Part shown: positions 11,925-23,400 of the stretch, piece after piece
Layout of the letters: every line of letters starts with the position of its first letter
Numbering within the stretch: the stretch's first letter is position 1
Assembly (NCBI GenBank): GCA_016858145.1
Contig: JAEHOE010000042.1
Span: 124,001-188,000 of the forward strand
Length of the DNA: 64,000 bases
Source: Edaphochlamys debaryana
Taxonomy: Eukaryota > Chlorophyta > Chlorophyceae > Chlamydomonadales
Reading direction: 5' to 3'
Notes under the pieces: generated by a model
What the model saw: the letters and a program-made list of their open reading frames with translations, nothing else
Told to the model about the DNA's origin: nothing
Databases searched by the model: none
Program-made: the position numbers and the translations under genes

Positions 11925-14900
11925 CTAGTCCAGGTCCGCCGCCCATGCAATGACGCCCAGTACGGCGCCGCCGAGTACGACAAACGGCTCGAAGATCTTG
12001 AGCTCATCCACGGCGGTAAAGGCAAATAGGCCGATGCAGAGCGAGGCAGTGGGGAAGGGGCTGATCTTGTAAACGTCCAGTGTCATGGTGAAAACCGAGG
12101 CACTGTGGGGCAACCCGAGGCAAGGGAAACATTATTGCTTAGCGGTGTGGAGCTTGTTAGGCTTAGCTTGGTTGCCGCAATCTCGTGGTAATGAAGGCGC
12201 TCGCCCTCTGCCCTCCTCTACCTGCCCCTGTCCCCGACGCCAAGGTCAGGTCAGCCCTCTATGCAACCGCCCGCCCCCTCCTCCGCTCACAGAATGAGGC
12301 CCACGCCGACTGCGTTCATTCCGGAGAGGCCGCGGCGGTACACCTGCAGTGTGCAATCAATGGACGTGTTGGCAGGCGGTCCACAAACGAACCAGTGCCC
12401 CAAACCATCAACACCACAGCTTAGGACCTCCGTAGCTGGGGCCGCGGAGTCCACTGGCCGTGCACCCAGCAAGCAACGCCAGAGGCAGCGCAGCCCCATG
12501 GTGGCGGGTCTAACCAACCCGCCCTCCATACCCCACGCCAGGGGCAACCCGGCGTTAGCCTATTCCTATCTCTTCAGAGGCAGTGCAGCTCACCTGCCAC
12601 GTGCGGAACTTCTTCCAGTACGGCAGCACTCCGAACATGAGCATGACGCCGGGCGAGAAGAGCCCGAACCAGGCCAGCACGGCGCCCAGAATGAAGGGGT
12701 AGTCAAACTGCAGCGCACGTGGACAGGAAAGTAGGGGAGAGGGCAGATGGAGAGGCTCTCAGCCCGACCCAAGTACATCAATAGACGCAAGTGACCATCG
12801 TGGATGAGCGACGGTCACATGCCAGCCCAAATGCAGGGGGCACGCAGCCCCCAACAGGGGCATGCCATCAAGCAAGGTATTGGGCCGCCCTGCCTCCTAC
12901 GACAGCTACCATCACTGGCCCCGCAGGCACGCACGCACGCAATGCACTGATGCGCGCACGCACGCACGCACCTTGATGGCCATGATGCAGCCCAGGTAGG
13001 CCGAGAAGTTGAACAGCGGCCCGGGCATGGCCTGCACCGCCCCCAGGCCGGCGTAGAACTGGCGCTCGGTGACCCACGTGTCCTCCCGCTCCGTGCCGTT
13101 GGGGTAGGTCTTGACCACATCCGTCAGGAGCATGGGCAGCACCACCTGTCACGGGTGGGGGAGGGGGAGGGCGAGGAGGCTTCTCAGATGGCCTCGCCTC
13201 CGCCAGTCCCATACGTCGAAGGCCAGCCTCCGATCGAGTACCGTAAATCTTTGGCACCGAGAGGAAGGTTCGAATCGAAGGACGGTGGGGCCCAGAGGGT
13301 TAGACTTGGAGGGGCAGCCGCACCTGGCCTCCGCCGTAGATGATGGAGCCGGTGCGGTAGAAGGCCTCGAACCAGTTGAGCGGCCCGTTCCCGTCCTCGT
13401 ACACCGTACGGGCCAGCACCAGTACGGCAGCCAGTACGGCAAGCCACACGATGACGAGGATGCCTCCGCCCAACAAGCCGAAGCCCAGTGACTCCACGCC
13501 GCCGTCCTCACCCTGCAAGGCACAGGACCAAGAGTTCAGGACAGTGAGCAATGAGATACAGGCTGGGAGGCGCGGGGTTGCCACCAGGGCAGGCAAGGGT
13601 CGAGACGCGCCTGTCCCCCGCCAAACGAACCTCGGACCCATCTCCCAGTATCACACGGAGCACAGCACGCAGCACGGCACGCACGCCGTCGTACAGCACG
13701 CAGCACGCACCGTGAGGCGCTTGTCCAGCTTGCGGTCTGTGATGTTGGTCACGATGAAGCCCAGCACGATGAGCAGCGGGTAGAGCCAGGGCAGGACCCA
13801 GTAGATGGCGGCGGCGGCGGCCAGGGTGCCCACGATGGCAGTGACCTGCAGGCCGCAGGTTTGCAAGGACAATGGGTTGACGGCGGGTCATCTAGGTTGT
13901 GCCTGCCCAGCTGCGTGCCCTGCCCAATCAGGTCAGTGCCATGTCTTCATGGGCTTAAGCGCACGTGCATTCCCCACCTTGCCGGCCCGCAACTCACGTG
14001 TGTGTTGCACAGCTTCAGGAGCAGGCCCTTGGCGGCCGATGCCACCAGCGCCACGCCCACGGCCGACAGGCCGGCCACGATGCCGTCCAGCCAGCCGGGA
14101 GGGTTGGTTAGGAAGTTGGCGGCGCCGGCGCCCACCAGCGTCATCACGAAGGCGCCCGGGTACTGGAACAGCGCACCCGAGAGGAGGCCGCCTGCGAGCG
14201 TGGGGACAGGGGGACTGTGAGCGACGGGAGGACAAAAGGTCGGGTGGTGTGGGTGTGGGTGTGTTGGTGATGACGCCCACCCCCATTCCCCGCCCGGAGC
14301 ACTGCCGCTGCGTGCTCAAATGTCCGGCGCATCCGTCTGGGAAGCGCGGCTGACACGTGTGAGATGCAACCGTACGACCGCCCCACCCATGCTGCTGCCG
14401 AACCCTTCGGCTCCTCTCCCGCCGCAGCCTCGCTCACCCAGCACGCCCTTCTTGACGGTTCCGATCGCGAAGGACACCTGGGTTGAGGTGGGCCCCGGGA
14501 GGCACTGACCCAACGAGAAGAGCTCCGTGAAGACCTGTTGGGCAAAAAAGGCCGAGAGATGGAGCGTGGAGGTTGCGGCCCACAGGAGGTAGAACATGGG
14601 GCAACGGGCATGCGCGCCCCCGCCGCTGCATGCCGCAGCCCCAGAAGCTTAAGCCCCGTGCCGCCCGTGCACTGCCGTACCTGTATGGACATCCACTTGT
14701 ACCGCTCCACGAAGTACCGCTGGAACAGGCCTATAAGCCAGCGACACACGGAGTGAACAGTATTAGGAGCCCGCTTTGCACTTGCGTTTGCAACTTATGC
14801 ATGAGCTATGGTGGCCGCCATAAGCGGGTCTCACTGGGGCCACTCCAGCCCGCCGTTCCACGCACAGCCCCTTGCTGTGCAGCCCGCAGCAGTATCAAAT

Positions 14901-15964
14901 GCAAGCTTGGTCTCCATGGCTCAACCCGGGATGCATGCCCTGCTCGAGGCCCGAGAGCCCCAAGCCCCAAGCGCTGATATGCCCTCTGGCCGCCGCCTTC
15001 CAGGCCTACGCAAAGAGGTAGCCGCCAGGCAACGAGCGCTCACCGATGTGCGCCGCGGGCCCTGCAGGAAAGGCAGCAAGATGGGTTGAGTCAAGATGGG
15101 TTGAGTCAGAAGTAAGGAGCGATGGACGTCATAAAAACTGGTACCGGTACCGGTAGTTGCTAGTGCATCAGGCCATCGCAAGTTCCTTCAGGCCTAACGT
15201 TCCCACCTCCGAAGCCAATGTAGCCCATCAGGGAAAAGGACTGGAGGGAGGGTTGGAGGGGGCAGGTCCATGACACGTTGCTCCGGACGGCTTGCGCATG
15301 TGGCGGCTTACAGACAACAACTTCACAAAGTCATTTGGGACGGGCCAAGCACGCTGGCAAGTGCCCCCTACAGCTAACTACCGGGTGCGCCTCAATGCTG
15401 TGTCCGCCGTACGACACTAACCTTGAGAATGTCCAGGTACGACACCTTCGCGTACACCTCCGGCTCCTCGTCTTCCACCTTCTTGGCCCCCTCGGGCGGC
15501 TCCTCGTCGCCCCCATCCCCGCCCTCACCACCGCCCCCCTCCTTGTCTGCTCTCCGGCGTGAGGAGCTGGACCGGCCCTGGTCTCCTCCCGGCGGTACAT
15601 CCCCGTCGCGAGCTGAGCCGGGACGTGAGGACGACACGAGGCCCACGTCAGCTGTCACGTTGCCAGTCGCATCCCGCGCGCCCGCCAGGTCGTCGCTGTT
15701 GGTTTGGCTCGGCACACGCCCCTGATCGCGTTGCGCTGAGTTCACGTGTTCAAAGCGGGCTGATGCGGGTTGGGGCAGAGGTGCTGCCTCCAGCCCCGCG
15801 GGCGTGGCTGTGGGGGCGTTGAGGTTGGCGTCGGCACGAACCGTGTCGGTCGCGGCCTCCAGGTCGTCGCTTTTTGAGTGCCCGGGTGCACGCCTTTCAT
15901 CTTGCTCATCGCCCTCGGCGACCGGCCCCCCTGAGGGCCACACGGCATGGCCGCGCCGCAGCAT
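11925..15964 (-). CDS. CHR-family chromate transporter, two-domain form
   Basis: A membrane protein of the CHR (ChrA) superfamily, expected to move chromate or a similar oxyanion. Twelve exons, read on the - strand: 15964-15422, 15240-15207, 15061-15044, 14730-14681, 14534-14438, 14191-13998, 13845-13711, 13512-13324, 13145-12972, 12707-12594, 12343-12291 and 12102-11925. All phases agree, giving 592 residues. Residues 1-181 are a hydrophilic acidic/Ser-rich extension. The first CHR half has SFSLMGYIGFGGPAAHIG, FVERYKWM and LGQCLPGPTSTQ (~223-234). The second half has TGSIIYGGGQVVLPML (~412-427) and GAVQAMPGPLFNFSAYLG (~456-473). Both halves carry the family's GGP/GGGQ and PGP motifs, and each is followed by several hydrophobic helices. 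The third exon is only 18 bases (encoding GPAAHI). It is accepted because it restores the conserved motif in phase. The start ATG at 15964 opens the only long first exon; Met is followed by LRRGHAVW, which may be targeting sequence. Confidence 0.9.
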
Positions 15965-17055
15965 GCGTGCTGTTCGGAAGTTTCGAGTAAGCAGCAGCTG
16001 CTGCTGCGTCGTCTAGTGCGGTAAGTGTGAGTAGAGGCTACGGCGCTGTTGTGTTGGCTGTCTTCGAAGTCGGTGAATCGAGAATGCCACTGAGGGCGCA
16101 CCGTTGTAAGGTTATAGGTCACCAAGTCGGTAAGCGCACGAGTGAGGAGGTATGGAGCTGCTAAGGCCGGGACGCTGCGGCGCAAGTCAAGAGAGCGAGG
16201 CCAAGCGTGTCGTGCAGCGAGGCCAGGTCGCGTGCTCACGGGTAATAAGTGTTGCGCGCGGCTCACAATAGGTATGCGTGCCCCGGGTTCGTATGTCTGG
16301 GGGTTCGGTCTGTCGCCACAGAATATGCGCCGGAAACTGAGCAGAAAAGCATTTATCAGTACATAAGACTGGTACGCACGAACACCGCAGCACAATGATT
16401 AGGTAATGGTAATAGAAGGCGTGCTGGGCTTGAGCGCACCAGGGCGGGGCGGGGTTGTGGGAGGGGCATGGGTCGGTTGTGGAGGGTTGTGGGTCGCTCC
16501 CCAAACCCGAGGAGGGCCGGTTACCCAGGCTGGGCTCTGTCCCTGCCCAATGATGATATTGTTACTGATGCGTATGTCCATCACTGTGGGGGTCGTTGGG
16601 AGTTGGGCGTTAGCGCGGGCCATCCGCGCGCGCGCCCCGGGGCCGTCGGGCTGGACGTGCAAAGTTGCCGCTCTGCACAGCACCGTGTGTTGCCAGTACT
16701 TAGAGCATATAGCTTGCATTAAACGGATCGGCAAGCCGCTTGCAAGTCAAAATCACAGGGCGCGACGCGCGAACGTCCGCAGCGTTAACTTCTTCTAGCA
16801 GCAGCTTCTGCACACTGACTGTAAGTCGGTGGTATACCATCACGAGGTCCGCAGCGGACTGAGCTCCACTTCGTTTGGCGCACCGAAGCGAACGCCCAGT
16901 GTCTCGCTGTGACGCTCTGCGCGAGAAGTGAGAGGCTTTACATGTGTGCGTGTATGCCGCCAGCTTGTGATCTCCTGTAACGGGGCGCGACTTCACCCTC
17001 ACGCAGCCATCGACAGCTTCGCGCTCTCAGACCTAGACCTGGAAGCAGCACAACT
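15965..17055. other. Divergent 5' intergenic region (chromate transporter / P1)
   Basis: This 1.1-kb stretch separates two divergently transcribed genes and should contain both promoters. I see no exon, RNA gene or recognisable promoter element that I can support. Confidence 0.45.
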
Positions 17056-18532
17056 ATGAAGCCCTGCGAACGGATACGGCTTCAATCACCGCTTCAATTA
17101 AGATTACTGCTCATAGCTGCTGGTGAGACCGTGTGTGGGCTGGGGCGGGCCTCGCCCTCGGCTGAGAGTCTTGGCGACCCCAGGCGACCCCCGCGTGACT
17201 TGCGCCACCGAGCGCTTAACCCCTTTCCTCCTCCCTTCGTTTACAATACCAGGCTTGGCGTGCGCCTCCGCTTACGGTGGGGGCTACGGATACGGGGGCT
17301 ACGGGGGCTATGGAGGCTATGGCAGTCCTCCACCCGGCGGCGTGCCGACCTACCCCCCGCCAACCTATTTGCCAAGCTACCCACCGGCCTACCCACCATC
17401 CTACCCACCAACCTACCCCCCGACCTACCCCCCTGCTGGCGAGGCACGGATCTGCTTCCGCCTGTACGCATCTCCACCCGGGGCGTCGGGCATCGACTCC
17501 CCTGTGCTCCCCCTTCCGCCGATGGACTACATGGCCGTTTGCACCGCAATAGCAGAGACTGTCATCTTCAGCGTCCACGACGGGGCGTACGAAGAAGACG
17601 CCGCCATTGCCACGCCATTCTCCTTGGCGGCCTGCCTGCCCGGCTACGACCCTTATGCCGTACCATTCGTGCTGCCGTACGTTGCGGTGTGCGGCGCATT
17701 CACCACGGCCGCGGAGGGCGAAAAGCTTGCCGGGTTTCTGTACAGCCAGGCCCTGCCGTACTGGGCAGACGTGCTCACCCTGCTCGGTGGCGGCGGCATG
17801 GCGGGTTGCGGACCCGGGCTAAGCGGCTGGACGTTCTTCGTCACAACCACAGCTGAGGCCTTGGACGGACCTGGAGGCGAATCGCCCCGTCCCCCAGCAA
17901 CTCTGGCAGACGTGCAGTACGGTGTGCACTGCGACAGCGGATGGCCAGACGAGCCCCCCTCGGCGGCATACCCACCGCCGCCGCCGCCCCCACCCCCGCC
18001 ACCGCCGCCCCCGCCACCAACGCCACCTAGCCCCGACACCGTCGGGTCTGGCTGTGAGGTTTGCGTCTGGACGTACGTCATGGCACCGCTGCCTCTGCTG
18101 TACAGTGGCGACTCGCCGTCCGAGGACGGCGGTCCGCCGCGTTTCCAATTCACAGATGAGATCTGCGCCTCAGTCGGAGAGCTCGTGTCCTCTCAATTAG
18201 AGGAGCTGGCTGGCTACGAGGGCGTGAGCTTTCAACAGTCCTTTCAGGTTGATCTGTGCAACACAGGAGAGGATATGGCCGTGTGGCGGGGCGAAAAGCC
18301 GGGGCTGCGCATCTGCGGCGCCCTGGCGTCTTGGGATGATGGGTACCTGCTGCAGGGCTACTTGGACGACGGGCTCCTCAGCTTCTGGACGGAGGCCATG
18401 ATGGGCGGAGAGATGTGCGGGCCCCAGGTGGCTGGCTGGGCTTTCCGTACAGATCTGTACGACTCACGGCAACAGGACACGTGCATGCGGGCGTCTGACT
18501 CCCCGGTGTGCGAGGGGCCCGGCTTTGGTTGA
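17056..18532 (+). CDS. Secreted pherophorin-like protein P1 (Gly/Tyr-rich + two Cys modules)
   Basis: Two exons, 17056-17122 and 17253-18532, join in phase 1 and encode 448 residues (TGA 18530-18532). The protein starts MKPCERIRLQ and has a hydrophobic core LRLLLIAAGLACASA, a good signal peptide split by the intron. The mature N-terminus is a Gly/Tyr block (YGGGYGYGGYGGYGGYG) followed by PPxY repeats (PTYPPPTYLPSYPPAYPP and so on), as in extensin-like cross-linked wall proteins. Two ~140-residue Cys modules follow, split by a run of about 17 Pro. Module 1 has ATPFSLAAC, VAVCGAF and GLSGWTF. Module 2 starts CEVCVWTYV and has LRICGAL, LQGYLDDGL and VAGWAF. The same modules recur in P2 and P3, but P1 lacks the terminal pherophorin domains. 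Likely an extracellular-matrix or wall structural protein. The family assignment is by resemblance to the neighbouring genes. Confidence 0.82.
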
Positions 18533-20450
18533 TTGAGCCACGGCGTGCGGTGAGAGCAGAGGCAGGTGGTCATGAGGATGTGCCGTGCAGTCCTGTACGC
18601 TGTTGCGCGGGAGGCCAGGTGTGCCTCCTAGCCCCGAGGGTTGAGCAATGTGGGGGTATGTTGCTTTCGTTCAAGCCCCGTACAAACGTTGGTTGGTGTG
18701 ACTGCACTGGCAAGGCGTACACAAGGCGGCGTACATACTGGTATGCGTAGAAGCAGGGGCAAGCCATGGGCGGCGTAGTCTGGGGCGGCCGGTTATCTCC
18801 TCAGCGAGTGAGCAAGGGGTTGTTCATGTGCCAAAGATAGCGTCTGACACTTTCTGCGGGTGCCGTGCTGCACTTGGGGAGGCACTGAAGGGGCTGGTTG
18901 TGCCCTGCAATTCATATAGTTTGGTTTAAGGCATAGGGGATCAGACACGCAGTTGGGAGGGAAGGTACTGCTTGCACCACGCGGCACACAAGCTTATGTT
19001 GTGCAGATGCACTGCTGAGAGCATTTAGAGCGGGAAGAGGGCAGTGACGATCACGAATGCCAGGTGCTGGCCAGCTAGGACATTCACTCTTGCTGCAGAC
19101 CTGGTGGGCAAACTCCCGTGGTGTGCGTGGATGGTGCTCTTGTTAGTTCCCTTGAAGCCTCTATCCCAAGTGCAGTGGAGTCATGGCAATCCAGGCCCCA
19201 GGGTTGGCTTTCGCGATTGAGCTCTCTCTGCTGGGAGACGTAGAAGCCCCCGCCCTTGCCCAGTGCGTGGGCACGCACAATATCGGGTGCAGCCTGCCGT
19301 CCTCCATGCTAGCTTTATATCAGCCGCTGCCCCCCTTCCGGGGTCCCCGTATGACGGCGTCGCCCATCATTTATTCTTGGTACGGTGCCCCAAGCAACAA
19401 GTGTGAGCTGGTGGGTCTTACATATTGCTGATGAGCAGCAAGGCCTCCGGATGACGCTCCTCAGCGTTCCCCACACCCAACAGTAAACTTTGCTGCTGGA
19501 GGCAAGCCTCTACCAGCAGCCGCCCCAGTGCGCCTTGACTTTGTACCTACTGAAACATTCTGACAAGAGGCGTTGCCCTCCATGCGAAGCTGCTCAATCC
19601 CCCACTCAACAACGATAGCGAGCACAACCAGCGGTCTGCGCAGGCCTCAATATCTTACGATGTCTACCCTGCAGTCTACGCGAGGCTCAGTACTGCGGGG
19701 CCCTTTCACCAAAGGAATACCCCAGAAAGCTGACCTATCTAGCTATCTATCAAGTCCTCTGCAAGCGGAAGTCGAACGTGGCTATGTCTCTGTGCCTAGG
19801 TCCCGTCCAATGCTCAGAGCCTTGGCTCTGGTCCCACTGGCATGTACCAGGAGACCCCGCCATCCTTCCTAAACAATTGGCAACTCAACAATATGCTCAC
19901 CCACTCCAAGCCCATTCCATGTTCTTCGTTCATCTGTTCTATCCAGTGCAGAAGAGGGTGCCGATGCAGCATGGTGCATGGAGGTGCATAGAAACGCTGC
20001 CCCATAGCTGGCGTCAGCGGTGCAGGCATCCAGTGCCCAGAGCTAAGCTCAAGATGGAGCCGTGCTTGCAATGCCCGCAACATCAAGGCAGTTGGTTCAG
20101 GAAGCAAGACTGTGGCCGCTTAGCTGCCAAACAATGTTCGCAAGAAAAAGTAAAAAGAGCAACAGGTCAACCCTCACCGCAGGACAACTCCCCGCGCGGC
20201 TGATGTGCCTGCATAAAGCCTATGTGCGGAATAAGAGAGAGCATACTAGTTCAGCTATGTACGTGCTACTTGCAGAGAGAAGAAGGCGAGCGCCTCTGAG
20301 CGCTAGGGATAACCCAGTTCCGGCCAGCGCCGGAGAGGGAATGTGTGCCAGGAGCATCGCTGGCCCTCCCGCGCTGCCGCCTCCGTTCTTGCGCTTGCCC
20401 ACAACAACGGAGGTCGTCCCCCGGATCTCCAGGCTTCCAGCTCCAGTTGC
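18533..20450. other. Convergent 3' intergenic region (P1 / P2)
   Basis: Downstream of both P1 (+) and P2 (-). A TTACA at 19418-19422 reads TGTAA on the - strand and could end the P2 transcript about 1 kb past its stop. No TGTAA was found close behind P1. Composition is less GC-rich and frames are short; I see no gene. Confidence 0.45.
19418..19422 (-). promoter_or_regulatory. Candidate polyadenylation signal TGTAA for P2
   Basis: TTACA on the + strand lies about 1.03 kb beyond the P2 stop codon. It is the first TGTAA I noticed on the - strand past the stop. Transcript support is absent. Confidence 0.3.
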
Positions 20451-23400
20451 TTAAGTCACAAAACTTGCCGGGCAGCATTTGTTATCTTCGTTCATGTAGT
20501 TAACCTGTGGATGGGCGTACGGCATGACACACAGGATTCAAGGGTTCCACCCCCGCTCACGTCCAGCTTAGAAGTCCAGCGTCCTGACGCGCCCCAGCGC
20601 ACCCAGTCACTGCTGAAAGGGCACCAGCAGCAACGCTGTAGTCACTTACTTGTGCACAACCTGGAAATGTGGCATGGCACTCACCTGGCATCGGTTCTGG
20701 AGGCAGAACGTCGAGGGGACTGCGCAGGGCCCGGGGCGTACCACCCAGCACATCTTGGCGTTCGCCGGGTCCGGCAGGATCCTGTGAACACCGGTGGGAA
20801 GGAACGCCATTAGATAGCATCATAATAAGGCCGACACAGCAAGGGGATTGCGCCCTGAAAGTTTGGCAGGGGGCCGTTCCATCCATCCATGGTGACATGC
20901 CGTCCAGGCTGAGGGTGATCCGGTGGCCTTCCTCAATCCTTTGTTCATATCGCATCGTTTCCAGATGTAGTTAGGAGCTGCTCGCTTTGCTTAAACTTGA
21001 CTAAGCCGACGAATGCCGACCAACCCATCGGCGCAAAAATGGTCGCTTCTCGTCGCGGCCCCCATCGCTGCAAGCCCAGTGCCCAGCGCGGAGACGCAGC
21101 GCACTTACAGGTCGAGGTCCTTGAACTTGACGGTCGTGAACGTGGCACTGTCGTACACGCCCCAGCTGTAGTCCAAGGGCTGGTTGTTGATGGTGAGACG
21201 GCGAAGGGCCGGGCGGCAGCGGTCGTTCACCGGAATCTCCAGCTTCACGAACTTGATGGTGCTGCGTGGGCGGGGGCAGCCGGGTCCGTGTAAGCTATCA
21301 AGGGAAGTCGTGGACGCGAGGCACGCAGGGGCTGCAGGCGTCAAGGGAATACCGAGCACGTGCAGGCATCAAACCCACCAGCAATTGGCTGTGGCCCGAC
21401 AGGTCTGCTTGCTGGAGATGATGACGCACATGGCTACTGCTGGGTTGCCCTGCGGGACAGGCGGTGGTGTTTGAATAGTTTTGGCAGTGGCGTTTTGCCC
21501 GGCGTGATGCCGGGGGCCCAGGCCAGGATGGGGACGGCCGGGTCTGGGAGCGGGGGTTCCAGCCTCGGGCCTAGCGCGCCCCGGACGACCTGAACGCTTC
21601 AGAGCCAGCTTGCAGCCACGCCAGCCCCCGGAACGTGGATTAACGAATGAGGTATCCCCTGTACGAACCCACGCACCTGCTGGTCCACTGTGTTCTCGGT
21701 GAAGAGAGGCCCGATTGTGTACGGCACATCTCGCATGCTGGCCTGGCACGTGTGCGTGTACACGAACTCTAGGGGCGGCGGCGGCGGCGGCATGATGGGG
21801 GCGCGTTGGTTGGGCACAGCGTTGCGTGGCGGCGGCTTGGGAGGCGCCAGAGGTGGCGGGAAGGGCGGGATGTTGGGCCCGCGGAGGTTTGGCGTAGCCG
21901 ACCGGGGCGGCGGCTTGGGAGGTGCTAGCGGCGGCGGAAAGGGTGGGATGAATGGCGCGCGGAGGTTTGGCGTGGCTGCGCGGGGCGGCGGAAATGGCGG
22001 TGGCACAGCCAGCGGCGGCGGGAGTGGTGGTGGCGGTGACGGCAATGGTGAGGGAGGTGGCGGCGGCGGCGGCGGGGACGGCGTCACAGGCGGCGGGGGC
22101 GGGGGCGGCGGCGGCGGAAGGCGGTCGCAGGTCTGACTGTAGGCGCCAGCCATGCACGTCTGACCGACGCCGTTTGGTCCCGCCACGTCACCACGGAACG
22201 AGTAACCCGCGAGCGAGAGCGGGCAGCCCCCGCCAGTTAGGGCGTTGACCCAGGTCCGCAGGGTTCCGTCCAGCCAGCTCTGGAGCGCGACCCCGTCTCG
22301 TGCTGAGCCCAGCGCACCGCACACGCGCAGCGTGGGCAGCACGGGGGGCAGCGCGCTGGGGTCGTACAGCGGGGAGCAGGCGGACAGGGAGAAGGGCGTG
22401 ACGATACGGGCGCTGGCCAAGGCCGCGGTGGAGTTGAAGCCACTGGCGATGAGGCTGGCCATCTGGGTGCAGGTGGCCGGGGTGAGGGCGAAGGACGAGG
22501 AGGAGAGCTGGCGGCAGGGCGGAGTGGGCGGGAGGGGGCAAGCGGGCGATCAAGTTTGGGGACGGGAGAGGGCAGGAGGGGGGGTTGTTGCAGGTGGCGT
22601 GCGGGCGTGGCGAGGGGCCAAAAGGACAAGGATGCACAGGCCGTGGTCGACTGGCCTCTGGCAGGGAATCTTCATCGTGGCACCATCGCATAGTGATGGT
22701 GCGTACAAGGGCAGCCATTAAGTCTTCACCGTGTTTGGGCAGATTGTGCTTACCACAGGCGGAACGAGGGCGATGCTGACACAGACCACGCAAGGAGGTG
22801 GAGGCGGAGGAGGAGGCGACGGCGACGGCGGTTGCGGACTCGGGGGCGGTGGGGAGGAAGCTGCAGGGGGCGGTGGGGAGGAAGCGGGTGGGGGCGGCCT
22901 CCGTGGGGGGCGCGTCCTGGCGGGTGCGATTGGCTCGGCAGGGGACTCCGGCGGCGGTGGGCTCGGAGGCGAGGGGTTGGGAGGAGGTGGGGAGGGTGGC
23001 TCTGGGCTAGGAGGCGATGGCGAGGGTGGCTTGGGGCTGGGCGGTGATGGGGAGGGCGGCTTGGGACTGGGCGGTGATGGGGAGGGTGGTTTTGGGCTAG
23101 GCGGTGATGGGGAGGGTGGTTTTGGGCTGGGCGGTGAAGGAGCAGGCGGCTTGGGGCTGGGCATTGAAGGAGCGGGCGGCTTGGGGCTGGGAGGTGATGG
23201 CGACGGCGATCGAGGGCTTGGGGAAGGGCTGGGCGGCTTGGGGCTTGGTGGTAGCGGGGCTGGAGGACGTGGGGAGGGCGGTTGGGGGCTGGGAGGACGG
23301 GGCGACGGGGGAGAGGGCGGTGAGGGAGACGGCGGCTTGGGGCTTGGCGGAGAGGGAGAGGGTGGTGTGGGAGGACGCGGGGAGGGCGGTTGCGGGCTGG

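Noticed and set aside
12920..12975. GCAC(GCAC)n microsatellite and similar CACG-rich patch at 13640-13710
   Set aside because: Ordinary simple repeats inside introns of the chromate transporter gene.
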